Assembly (NCBI RefSeq): GCF_009832905.1
Contig: NZ_CP047135.1
Coordinates: 1,714,001 to 1,778,000, forward strand
Length of the DNA: 64,000 nt
From: Stenotrophomonas sp. 364
Lineage (GTDB): Bacteria; Pseudomonadota; Gammaproteobacteria; Xanthomonadales; Xanthomonadaceae
Reading direction: 5' to 3'
Shown: positions 8,560 through 16,128 of the stretch, piece by piece
Layout of the letters: each line of letters starts with the position of its first letter
How positions within the stretch are numbered: position 1 is the first letter of the stretch
Program-made: the position numbers and the translations under genes
The notes under the pieces: generated by a model
Told to the model about the DNA's origin: nothing
What the model saw: only the letters and a program-made list of their open reading frames with translations
Databases searched by the model: none

Positions 8560-8745
8560 GGGCGGGGCGCAGCTGTAGGGCGGGAGCGCCCAACTATGCC
8601 AGAACGGGCGGGGGATTGTGCAGTGCGCCAATCGGCGCGGCGATGGTTTCAGATGCATCCTTTGACACGCGCAACCGGACGCCGGCGGCCAAGCCCTCCG
8701 GGGTGTCTGCTACGCTTGGGAATTCCCTTGTCCTGCCGTGCCGCC

Positions 8746-10134
8746 ATGACCGACCCGCGCCTTTCTTCGCTGTTGCAGGACTGCCCCGGGCTGCGGCTCA
8801 CGACCGAACCGGCCGACCTGGAGCATTACGGGCGCGACTGGACCCGGCGCTGGACCCCGGCACCCCTGGCGATCGCCCTGCCAGGCAGCGTGGAGGAGGT
8901 GCAGGCGATCCTGCGCTGGGCGAGCACGCAGCAGGTGGCCGTGGTGCCCTCGGGCGGCCGCACTGGCCTGTCCGGAGGCGCGGTGGCTGCGCACGGCGAG
9001 CTGGTGCTCAGCCTGGAGCGGATGAACAAGCCGCTGGCCTTCGATGCGGTGGACCGCACTCTGACCGTACAGGCCGGTATGGCGCTGGAGGCGGTGCACA
9101 ACGCGGCGCTGGAACACGGGCTGATCTACCCGGTGGACTTCGCCGCGCGGGGCTCCTGCTCGATCGGCGGCAACATCGCCACCAACGCCGGCGGCATCCG
9201 CGTGATCCGCTACGGCAATACCCGCGAGTGGATTGCCGGGTTGAAGGTGGTCACCGCCAGTGGCGAGCTGCTGGAGCTCAACAAGGGCCTGATCAAGAAT
9301 TCCAGCGGCTACGATTTCCGCCAGCTGCTGATCGCCTCCGAAGGCACCCTGGGCGTCATCGTCGAAGCGACGCTGCGGCTGACCGATCCGCCGCCGGCCA
9401 GCAACGTGATGCTGCTGGCACTGCCCAGCTTCGAGGTGCTGATGCAGGTGTTCGCCGCGTTCCGTGAGCGGATGCAGCTGCAGGCCTTTGAATTCTTTAC
9501 CGACCGCGCGCTGGAACACGTGCTTGCGCACGGTGCGCAGGCGCCGTTCGAGCAGGTGCACCCGTTCTACGTGGTCACCGAATTCGCAGCGGGCGACGAG
9601 GCCCAGGAGGCCGCCGCGATGGCGGCGTTCGAGGCCTGCATGGAGCAGGGTTGGGTCAGCGATGGCGTGGTCAGTGCCAGCGATGCGCAGGCCGCACAGC
9701 TGTGGCGCCTGCGCGAAGGCATCACCGAGGCGGTGGCGCGTTACAAGCCGTACAAGAACGATGTGTCGGTGCGAATCTCGGCGATGCCCGCGTTCATGGC
9801 CGAAACCCAGGCGCTGATCGGGCAGGCGTATCCGCACTTCGATGTGGTCTGGTTCGGCCACATCGGCGACGGCAACCTGCACATCAACGTGCTCAAGCCT
9901 GATGGCACCGAAGACGCGGAATTCCTGGCCCAGTGCGAACACGTCACCACGTTGCTGGCGCAGGTGCTGGCCCGGTTCGACGGCAGCATCTCGGCCGAAC
10001 ACGGCATCGGGCTGGTCAAAAAGGGCTACCTGGACAGCACCCGCAGTGCACCGGAAATCGCTTTGATGAAAGCGGTCAAACGAGCGTTTGATCCCGAAGG
10101 GCTGCTGAATCCCGGCAAGCTGTTCGACCTCTAG
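8746..10134 (+). CDS. FAD-linked oxidase, D-2-hydroxyglutarate dehydrogenase type
   Basis: A 462-residue flavoprotein with an N-terminal PCMH-type FAD-binding domain ('PSGGRTGLSGGAVA', residues ~67-80; 'GSCSIGGNIATNAGG') and a C-terminal FAD-oxidase domain ending with 'HIGDGNLHINVL' and 'SAEHGIG', the metal/substrate motifs of the GlcD/D2HGDH/D-lactate dehydrogenase family. Divergence from serA points to D-2-hydroxyglutarate: SerA enzymes can reduce 2-oxoglutarate to D-2-hydroxyglutarate, and a partner dehydrogenase reoxidises it. That coupling is known in pseudomonads; here it is inferred from context. Glycolate or D-lactate remain alternative substrates. Confidence 0.85.
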   Translation: MTDPRLSSLLQDCPGLRLTTEPADLEHYGRDWTRRWTPAPLAIALPGSVEEVQAILRWASTQQVAVVPSGGRTGLSGGAVAAHGELVLSLERMNKPLAFDAVDRTLTVQAGMALEAVHNAALEHGLIYPVDFAARGSCSIGGNIATNAGGIRVIRYGNTREWIAGLKVVTASGELLELNKGLIKNSSGYDFRQLLIASEGTLGVIVEATLRLTDPPPASNVMLLALPSFEVLMQVFAAFRERMQLQAFEFFTDRALEHVLAHGAQAPFEQVHPFYVVTEFAAGDEAQEAAAMAAFEACMEQGWVSDGVVSASDAQAAQLWRLREGITEAVARYKPYKNDVSVRISAMPAFMAETQALIGQAYPHFDVVWFGHIGDGNLHINVLKPDGTEDAEFLAQCEHVTTLLAQVLARFDGSISAEHGIGLVKKGYLDSTRSAPEIALMKAVKRAFDPEGLLNPGKLFDL

Positions 10135-10193
10135 GACGCGACAGGTCTTCACACAGGCTATACGCTCTGCGCTTTCCCACTTCGAACGACACC

Positions 10194-10493
10194 ATGACGA
10201 TGCGTCCGATCCTGCTTCTTGCCGTCCTTGCCCTGCCGTTGCCCGCGCTGGCCTCCAGTTTCGCCGGCTCGTCCGCTGGCTCCGCCTCCGGTGCCTCGTC
10301 GGCCGGTTCGTCCAGCTCGGACGATGACAAGATCGTGCTGGATGCGCGCGAAGACGCGGCGGCGTTCGTCGCCAGCGACGGTGCCATCCGCGGCGCCCGC
10401 CTGGAAGCGGCCCTGCTGCACCTGCGCGAACACGATGCCGCGCAGCGTGATGCCAGCGACCTGGCGCTGGCCCGGACCCTGCTGGCACGCTGA
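10194..10493 (+). CDS. DUF2388 small exported protein
   Basis: A 99-residue protein with a signal peptide (MTMRPILLLAVLALPLPALAS, cleavage near residue 21), a Ser/Gly/Ala-rich linker, and a short domain 'DDKIVLDAREDAAAFVASDGAIRGARLEAAL' in which the 'FVASDGAIRG' block is the hallmark of DUF2388 proteins. Function unknown; predicted periplasmic. Its TGA overlaps the ATG of the DUF4105 gene, so the two are translationally coupled. The same DUF2388-DUF4105 neighbourhood is familiar from Pseudomonas. An alternative ATG two codons downstream is equally possible. Confidence 0.75.
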   Translation: MTMRPILLLAVLALPLPALASSFAGSSAGSASGASSAGSSSSDDDKIVLDAREDAAAFVASDGAIRGARLEAALLHLREHDAAQRDASDLALARTLLAR

Positions 10494-12310
10494 TGCAGGC
10501 GCGTCGCCGGGCCCGCCGCTGGCGTTGGGCGGCCCTGGCGGCGCTGTTGGCCAGTCCCTTCGCGCAAGCCGAACTGCAGTTCGAGCTGCAGCCGGACGGA
10601 CTCGATGGGCAGCAGATCCTGGCCGCCGAACGCGCGCTGCAGGACGTGCAGCACGTAGTGCCTGCCGCCTGGCAGGCCCGTTTTGATCGCCCGGTACGGG
10701 TGCGCTGGTCGTCCACGCTTCCCGACCACGTGCATGGCCGCACCCGCCGTGGCGCGATCACCCTGCGCCGTGACCTGCTGGCTGACGTACGCGCGGGTGA
10801 ACCACTGCCGCGCGCGCTGCAGGCCGCGCTGATTCATGAACTCGCCCATGTGCTGGACCGCGGCCCGGGTGGGGGCTGGTCGCAGACCGCGCGATGGCGC
10901 GACCTCAGTGGCTGGCAGCAGCGCCCCTGGCGGCTGGGCCGCACCGGCAATCATTTCAGCACGCGCAGCCCCGACGCTTACGAGCGGACCAGCCCGGCGG
11001 AGTACCTGGCGGTCAACGCCGAGCATTTCGTGCTCGACCCGGCGTATGCCTGCCGTCGCCCGGCATTGCACGCCTGGTTCACCGCGCAGATCGGTGCCAG
11101 CGGGCACGCGGCCGACTGCGACGCACGCCTGCCGTTGGTACAGGCCGACGACGCGTCCGGCGCCGCATCGCTGCTGCAGGTGGACCCCGCCCGCGTGTAC
11201 GCGGTCGACTACCTGCTCGCCGAGGGCAACGACCAGCTGATGAGCCGCTGGGGCCATAGCATGCTGCGGCTGGTGATCTGCGCACCGGGCCGCGCGCCGG
11301 GGCCGGCCTGCAGGATGGACCTGTCGTACCACCGGGTGTTGTCGTTCCGCGCATTTGTCGGCGATGTGCAGATTTCCAGTTGGCGCGGGCTCTCCGGGTC
11401 GTATCCGTCGCGCCTGTTCGTGCTGCCACTGAACCAGGTGATCAACGAGTACACCCAGCTGGAACTGCGTGGTCTGTCGTCGGTGCCGCTGCGTCTGCAG
11501 CCCGGCGAGATTGCCAGCCTGCTCGAGCGCGCGGCCCAGGTGCACTGGAGCTATGACGGCAAGTACCTGTTCGTGAGCAACAACTGCGCGGTGGAAACCG
11601 GCAAGCTGCTGCAGGAAGGCGTGCCGGCCTGGGCCACGCCCGGCCTGAACCGCATCACCCCGCGTGGCCTGCTGACGCGCCTGACGCGAGAAGGGCGGGC
11701 CGATCCAACCGTCCTGCAGAACCGCGCAGAGGCGACCCGCCAGGGCTACTACTTCGCCTCGGCGAAGGATCACTACCAGCAGCTGTTCGAGGTGGCGCGG
11801 CGTGAACTGCCGCTGGGCACCCCCGAGGTGACCGCATGGCTGCTGCGTCCGGCAGCACAGCGGGCGCCGTGGCTGGATCAGGGGGGGCTGCGTGCCACGG
11901 CCGCGTTGCTGCTGCTGGAACAGGCAGCACGCCAACGCGAAGAACTGCGCGCGCGCGACCAGCTCAAGCGCACCCTGGGCAACCCCGCACACGGCACCGA
12001 CCCGGCGCGCGACACCTTGATGGCGCTGCTGCACGACACCGGCCAGCTGGTCAGTCCGGCGGCGCTGCTGCCGGCCGGCGGCTACGGCCTGCCGCTGGGC
12101 AGCGAGCGGGCGGCCGCAGCAGCATCTACCGCAGCCATCAGCGCCCGCGCCGTACCGGCCTGGCAGCAGCTGCAACAGCAGCTGCGGGCGCGCCTGCCGG
12201 CGGCACAGCAGCAGGAACTGGTCACCATCGAGGACAACCTGGACCGGCTGGGCGCGCGCATGCGTACCCTGGCGCGCGAGGAAACCGCTACTGGCGCGGC
12301 AGTTCGATGA
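10493..12310 (+). CDS. DUF4105 periplasmic protein
   Basis: A 605-residue exported protein: basic N-terminus, hydrophobic segment, cleavage likely after 'SPFAQA' (~residue 26). The N-terminal third contains 'LIHELAHVLD' (residues ~114-123), an HExxH zinc-metallopeptidase-like motif. The middle third is the DUF4105 domain ('SRWGHSMLRLVI', 'GDVQISSWRGL', 'SNNCAVET'), which carries His and Cys positions suggestive of an NlpC/P60-like fold. The C-terminal third is helical and Gln/Ala-rich. Role unknown, perhaps envelope or peptidoglycan related. ATGA overlap with the gene upstream. Its 3' end overlaps the 3' end of the convergent kinase gene by 23 bp. Confidence 0.8.
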   Translation: MQARRRARRWRWAALAALLASPFAQAELQFELQPDGLDGQQILAAERALQDVQHVVPAAWQARFDRPVRVRWSSTLPDHVHGRTRRGAITLRRDLLADVRAGEPLPRALQAALIHELAHVLDRGPGGGWSQTARWRDLSGWQQRPWRLGRTGNHFSTRSPDAYERTSPAEYLAVNAEHFVLDPAYACRRPALHAWFTAQIGASGHAADCDARLPLVQADDASGAASLLQVDPARVYAVDYLLAEGNDQLMSRWGHSMLRLVICAPGRAPGPACRMDLSYHRVLSFRAFVGDVQISSWRGLSGSYPSRLFVLPLNQVINEYTQLELRGLSSVPLRLQPGEIASLLERAAQVHWSYDGKYLFVSNNCAVETGKLLQEGVPAWATPGLNRITPRGLLTRLTREGRADPTVLQNRAEATRQGYYFASAKDHYQQLFEVARRELPLGTPEVTAWLLRPAAQRAPWLDQGGLRATAALLLLEQAARQREELRARDQLKRTLGNPAHGTDPARDTLMALLHDTGQLVSPAALLPAGGYGLPLGSERAAAAASTAAISARAVPAWQQLQQQLRARLPAAQQQELVTIEDNLDRLGARMRTLAREETATGAAVR

Positions 12311-13352
12311 CGAAGCGTGCGCCGCCGAGCGCGCTGGCGGTGCACGAGACGCGGCCGCCATGGGCATCGGCGATGGCCTTGACCACCGCCAGGCCCAGCC
12401 CGCTGCCGCCGCGCTGGCGTGAACGCGAGCCATCGCCACGCATGAACGGGTCGAAGATGTGGGCGCTCAGGGCGGGGTCGATGCCCGGGCCCTCGTCGTC
12501 GATGGAGACCTGCACGTGGGTGGCGGTGTCATGCACGGCGATGCGCACGCGCCCCGGCGTGGCGTAGCGGCGCGCATTCTCCAACAGCGCCATCAGGGCC
12601 TGGCGCACGCGGGTGGGATCGCAGTGGGCCGGATGCTCCTCGCGCGAGGTTTCCAGTTCCAGCACGAAACCGCCGCTGCGGAAGCCGGGGTCGACCAGGG
12701 TCATCACCGAATGGACTTCATGCACCACGTCGCTGCGCGCGCGGCGTACGTCGAGCCGGGCGCTGTCGGCCAGACTGAGCACGCGCAGGTCTTCGATCAG
12801 CCGGGACAGGCCTTCAACCTGGGCCAGCAGGCTGCGGAACTGCGCTTCATCAGGCTGGAACACGCCCTCGGCCAGGCCCTGCAGGCGGCCGCGCAGGATC
12901 GTCACCGGGGTGCGCAGTTCGTGGGCGATGGCGGCGTGCCACATGACCCGGTCGGCATCCATGTTCTGCAGGCGGCGGGCCATGGCGTTGAAGTCGTCCA
13001 CCAGCAGCGCCACTTCGCCCAGCGAGCGGTCGCTGGCGGCGGCGCGCGCGCCGAGGTCGCCGCCGGCCAGCTTGCCGATGCTGTCCACCACCGAATTGAG
13101 CGGGGTCAGGATGCGCTGCGACAGCCGCACCGAGGCAGCCACGGCCACGGCCAGCCCGAGCAGGGTGACCGCGGCCACCCACACCAGTTCGGGGCCGGTG
13201 GGGGCCCAGCCGGTGGGTTCCTCGGCGTAGGGGTAGAAGTTCACCAGCACCGCATACAGCAGGTAGGAGCTGAGGATCACCATCACGATCACCGCCAGCA
13301 CCATCAGCGACATCGATACCACGATGTGCCGGCTCAGGCCCGGGCGGCGCAT
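12288..13352 (-). CDS. Sensor histidine kinase of an efflux-linked two-component system
   Basis: A 354-residue kinase: TM1 (~residues 6-35), a short periplasmic loop, TM2 (~50-72), HAMP linker, HisKA with the phospho-acceptor in 'AIAHELRTPV', and HATPase with the N-box 'MALLENARRYA' and G-boxes 'DEGPGID' and 'GGSGLGLAVV'. The small periplasmic loop recalls BaeS-like envelope sensors. The start at 13352 (MRRPGLSRH) overlaps the TGA of the response-regulator gene (ATGA), so the two are coupled. Given the divergent RND genes it probably controls them, in the manner of SmeSy/SmeRy with SmeYZ in S. maltophilia; that exact assignment is not proven by the sequence. Confidence 0.9.
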   Translation of the reverse strand: MRRPGLSRHIVVSMSLMVLAVIVMVILSSYLLYAVLVNFYPYAEEPTGWAPTGPELVWVAAVTLLGLAVAVAASVRLSQRILTPLNSVVDSIGKLAGGDLGARAAASDRSLGEVALLVDDFNAMARRLQNMDADRVMWHAAIAHELRTPVTILRGRLQGLAEGVFQPDEAQFRSLLAQVEGLSRLIEDLRVLSLADSARLDVRRARSDVVHEVHSVMTLVDPGFRSGGFVLELETSREEHPAHCDPTRVRQALMALLENARRYATPGRVRIAVHDTATHVQVSIDDEGPGIDPALSAHIFDPFMRGDGSRSRQRGGSGLGLAVVKAIADAHGGRVSCTASALGGARFVIELPRQ

Positions 13353-14131
13353 CAGTGGTCGGCCGCCAGCCGGTAGCCCACGCCGCGCACGCTGGCCGGC
13401 ACGTTGCCCAGGCCCACGTCGTCGAGCTTGCGCCGCAGCTTGCTGACATGGCTGTCCACGGTGCGCTCCAGGGCTTCGCTCTCGGGCAGGCACTCGTGCA
13501 TGAGTTCGCTGCGGCTGAAGATCCGTGACGGGGCCAGTGCCATGCAGTGCAGCAGTTTGTACTCGGTCAGGGTGAGCAGCAGTTCATGGCTGTAGCCGTC
13601 GCCCTCGACGTGGACGGCGTGGGTTTCGGGGTCGATCACCAGTCTGCCGACGCGCAGGATGCCGGGTTTGGCCTGGCCACGCGCATTGAGCGTGCGGCGC
13701 AGGACGGCGCGCACGCGGGCGGCCACTTCGGCCGGGTTGAACGGTTTGACGACGTAGTCGTCGGCGCCCATGCGCAGCGCGGTGAGCTTGTCCAGGTCCT
13801 GGTCCAGGGCGGTGAGCATGATGACCGGCGTGTCGCCGCGCTGGCGGACGGTGTTGAGGACGGTCCAGCCGTCCATGCCGGGCATCTGTACGTCGAGCAG
13901 GATCAGGTCGGGGCGGGCGCTGCGGTGCATGGCCAAAGCGCCGATGCCGTCCTGCGCGCGCACCGTGCGCAGGCCTTCGCGATGCAGGTAGGCGGCCACG
14001 ATGTCGGCGATTTCCGGTTCGTCTTCGACGATCAGGACCAGCGCGTTGAGCGAGCGGTCCCAGTGCGCGGCGGCGCTGGGCGAATCGGTGGCGTGCATGC
14101 GGGGCAGGGCCAGAAGGTGCTTGTGCTCCAT
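13352..14131 (-). CDS. OmpR-family response regulator (BaeR-like)
   Basis: A 259-residue regulator. The receiver domain starts at 'VLIVEDEPEIADI' with the phospho-acceptor Asp in 'DLILLDVQMPGMDGW', Thr in 'VIMLTALD' and Lys in 'DYVVKPFNPAE'. The C-terminal winged helix includes 'ELLLTLTEYKLLHCMA' and 'RTVDSHVSKLRRKL'. The start at 14131 (MEHKHLLAL) is chosen because GGAG lies 5 nt upstream; MHATDSP at 14098 is an alternative. First gene of the minus-strand pair with the kinase, separated by 93 bp from the divergent efflux adaptor gene, an arrangement suited to a shared regulatory region. Confidence 0.9.
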   Translation of the reverse strand: MEHKHLLALPRMHATDSPSAAAHWDRSLNALVLIVEDEPEIADIVAAYLHREGLRTVRAQDGIGALAMHRSARPDLILLDVQMPGMDGWTVLNTVRQRGDTPVIMLTALDQDLDKLTALRMGADDYVVKPFNPAEVAARVRAVLRRTLNARGQAKPGILRVGRLVIDPETHAVHVEGDGYSHELLLTLTEYKLLHCMALAPSRIFSRSELMHECLPESEALERTVDSHVSKLRRKLDDVGLGNVPASVRGVGYRLAADH

Positions 14132-14224
14132 CGTATCTCCACAGTTCCTCCATCGAAACCCCACGCAGGCGCCGCAGACTTCGCCATTCATGATTCTGGC
14201 CGCGCGTGCGGCCCTGTGCTGCTG

Positions 14225-15397
14225 ATGAAAACCAACAGGATTCAAACCGCTGTATGGGCGGTGCTTGCGGTCATGCTTGCGGGATGTACCAAGGAAGAGG
14301 TGGCGTCGGTAGCGGTGCCGGAGGTGACCGTGGTGTCGCTTTCGCCTGCGACGGTGCAGCGTGACGACGAGTTGCCGGGCCGGGTGGCCGCGGTGCGTAC
14401 GGCGCAGATCCGCGCGCAGGTGGGCGGGATCGTGCAGCGGCGGTTGTTCGCGCAGGGGGCGGAGGTGGAGGCGGGTACGCCGCTGTTCCAGATCGACCCG
14501 GCGGCGTTCCAGGCGGAGGTGGACAGTGCGCGGGCGTTGCTGCAGCGCAGTGAGGCGGCGGTGGTGCGGACGCAGGTGCAGTCGGCGCGGCTGGGCTCAT
14601 TGGCGGCGGCGCAGGCGGTGAGCCAGCAGGCGCGTGACGATGCGCATGCCGAGCACCAGCAGGCGGTGGCGGATGTGGCGCAGGCGCGCGCGACGCTGGC
14701 GCGGCGGCAGCTGGATCTGCGCTATGCGACGGTGGCGTCGCCGATCGCGGGGCGTATCGATGAGGCATTGGTGACCGAAGGGGCGCTGGTGACGGCAAGC
14801 GATGCGACGCCGATGGCGGTGGTGCAGCAGGTGGACCAGGTGTACGTGGATGTGCGGCAGCCGGCGTCGATGCTGGAGGGTATCCAGCGTGCGGTGGTGG
14901 CCGGTCAGCTGGATGCGGCGAAGGGTTTGCCGGTGACGTTGCTGGGTACGGGCGGGACGCCGTATGCGGAGCAGGGTCGGATGCTGTTTTCGGGGATCAA
15001 CGTGGACGCGGAGACGGGCGACATTGTGTTGCGGATCGTGGTGGACAACCCGGCGCGGCGGTTGTTGCCGGGGATGTTCGTGCGGGCGCGGGTGCCGCGC
15101 GGGGTGCAGGTGGGTGCGTTGCTGGTGCCGCAGCAGTCGGTGCTGCGGAGTACGGGCGGGCAGTCGTATGCGTGGGTGGTAGGGAAGGAGGGCAAGGCGG
15201 TGATCCGGACCATCGAGGTGGATGGGCAGGTGGGCCGGCAGTACGTGGTGAGCCATGGGCTGCAGGCCGGCGAGCGGGTGGTGGTGGAAGGGCAGGATCG
15301 GTTGCAGGAAGGGATGGCGGTGACGGCCCGACCTTGGCAGCCGGCTGCTGTTGCCACTACTACTGCCACTGCCGCGAAGGCCGTTGGCTCGCGCTAG
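14225..15397 (+). CDS. RND efflux membrane-fusion (periplasmic adaptor) lipoprotein
   Basis: A 390-residue adaptor with a lipoprotein signal (lipobox LAGC, Cys ~22), barrel-sandwich hybrid halves ('GGIVQRRLFAQGAEVEAGTPLFQID' region and 'YATVASPIAGRIDEALV'), an alpha-helical hairpin between them, a beta-barrel and a membrane-proximal domain ('GQVGRQYVVSHGLQAGERVVVEG'). It links an RND pump to an outer-membrane channel. No channel gene follows, as in smeYZ. Codon choice differs from its neighbours: TTG, CGG and GGG are frequent where nearby genes use CTG, CGC and GGC. A 731 bp gap with large palindromes separates it from the pump gene. Confidence 0.92.
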   Translation: MKTNRIQTAVWAVLAVMLAGCTKEEVASVAVPEVTVVSLSPATVQRDDELPGRVAAVRTAQIRAQVGGIVQRRLFAQGAEVEAGTPLFQIDPAAFQAEVDSARALLQRSEAAVVRTQVQSARLGSLAAAQAVSQQARDDAHAEHQQAVADVAQARATLARRQLDLRYATVASPIAGRIDEALVTEGALVTASDATPMAVVQQVDQVYVDVRQPASMLEGIQRAVVAGQLDAAKGLPVTLLGTGGTPYAEQGRMLFSGINVDAETGDIVLRIVVDNPARRLLPGMFVRARVPRGVQVGALLVPQQSVLRSTGGQSYAWVVGKEGKAVIRTIEVDGQVGRQYVVSHGLQAGERVVVEGQDRLQEGMAVTARPWQPAAVATTTATAAKAVGSR

Positions 15398-15436
15398 GGC
15401 AAAAGCTGCTTTTTGCACCTGGTCTCTGGCTGGGCC

Positions 15437-15612
15437 GGGGTGGGTGGGTTCACGGGACACGCCGCAAGTCCCGCTCCGCGGCCCGGCCCAGCCGCTGGCG
15501 GCTGTGCGTTCGGTCGCATGCGAGGCAATGCCTCGCAAGCAATGCGCCCTCACCCATGTAGGCTCCGTCGCGCCATCCATGGCGCTCAGGGTCCCGTGAA
15601 CCCACCCACCCC
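15437..15612 (-). repeat. Long palindromic element, copy C
   Basis: A perfect 22-bp inverted repeat (15437-15458 against 15591-15612) encloses 132 bp. On the minus strand the interior reads CCTGAGC, hairpin GCGCCATGGATGGCGC, GACGGAGCCTACATGG, then a ~90 nt block with further hairpins (GCGAGGCATTGCCTCGC; CAGCCGCCAGCGGCTG), ending ACTTGCGGCGT. Compared with copy B, the internal hairpin has changed on both sides so that pairing is kept. CTGTCGAGGGT lies just outside in element orientation, as for copy B. Confidence 0.8.
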
Positions 15613-15783
15613 GACCCTCGACAGTGGGCTGGTGGCCTTGGGCGAGCGAGGAGCGAAGCAACGTCGGTATGCCTTCTGCGTCTATGCGCGGCTTGGCGAG
15701 GGCGGACTTCGGTTTGTACCAAAAGGCTGGCAGGGCGGAAGCGCTGGTCGCTTTGCTCTCCTGTGCGCACCGCAATCTGTCAG

Positions 15784-15969
15784 GGGCTGGTGCGGGTGGG
15801 GTTGCGGGACCCTGAGCCGCATGGATGCGGCGACGGAGCTTACAGGGGTGAGGGCGCATTGCTTGCGAGGCATTGCCTCGCTTGCGACCGAACGCCCAGC
15901 CGCCAGCGGCTGGGCCGGGCCGCGGAGCGGGTCTTGCAACGTTTCCCGCCAACCCACCCCCACCAGCCC
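15784..15969 (+). repeat. Long palindromic element, copy D
   Basis: A 26-nt arm (15784-15809) pairs with 15944-15969 at 23 of 26 positions. The interior begins CCCTGAGCC with the hairpin GCCGCATGGATGCGGC, then GACGGAGCTTACAGGGGTGA, and shares a ~90 nt block almost identical to copy C. It is oriented opposite to C, just as B is opposite to A. Confidence 0.8.
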
Positions 15970-15993
15970 AAACCAGTGCAGGCGCGGACAGTA

Positions 15994-16017
15994 GCTCTTG
16001 CTCTTGCTCTTGCTCTT
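15994..16017. repeat. GCTCTT hexanucleotide tandem repeat (4 units)
   Basis: Four perfect GCTCTT units lie about 110 bp upstream of the RND pump start and just downstream of palindromic element D. Copy-number change here would alter the length of the pump leader but not a reading frame. Confidence 0.85.
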
Positions 16018-16128
16018 GCATCGCAGTGGCGTGAGCAATCCCGCAGTACGACAAAGAACCTTTTTTGTGGATGACGATGCCACTGCACCGGCTGCTTTCG
16101 CCGCGGTGCGAGGGCGAGAGGATGTTGC

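Larger units (their letters stand above)
15398..16128. other. Gene-free region (731 bp) inside the efflux locus
   Basis: Between the adaptor and pump genes there is no credible gene; the open frames cross palindromes and carry no domains. The region contains element C (15437-15612, minus orientation), a 171 bp spacer, element D (15784-15969, plus orientation), four units of GCTCTT (15994-16017), and the pump's leader with a GAGAGGA ribosome-binding site before 16129. If adaptor and pump are one transcript, the RNA would have to pass two very stable hairpins, so a separate pump promoter or attenuation is plausible. Confidence 0.8.

Noticed and set aside
15413..15994. 193-codon open frame across elements C and D
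   Set aside because: Its sequence mirrors the palindromes and reads the same repeat twice; no start signal, domain or codon bias supports a gene.
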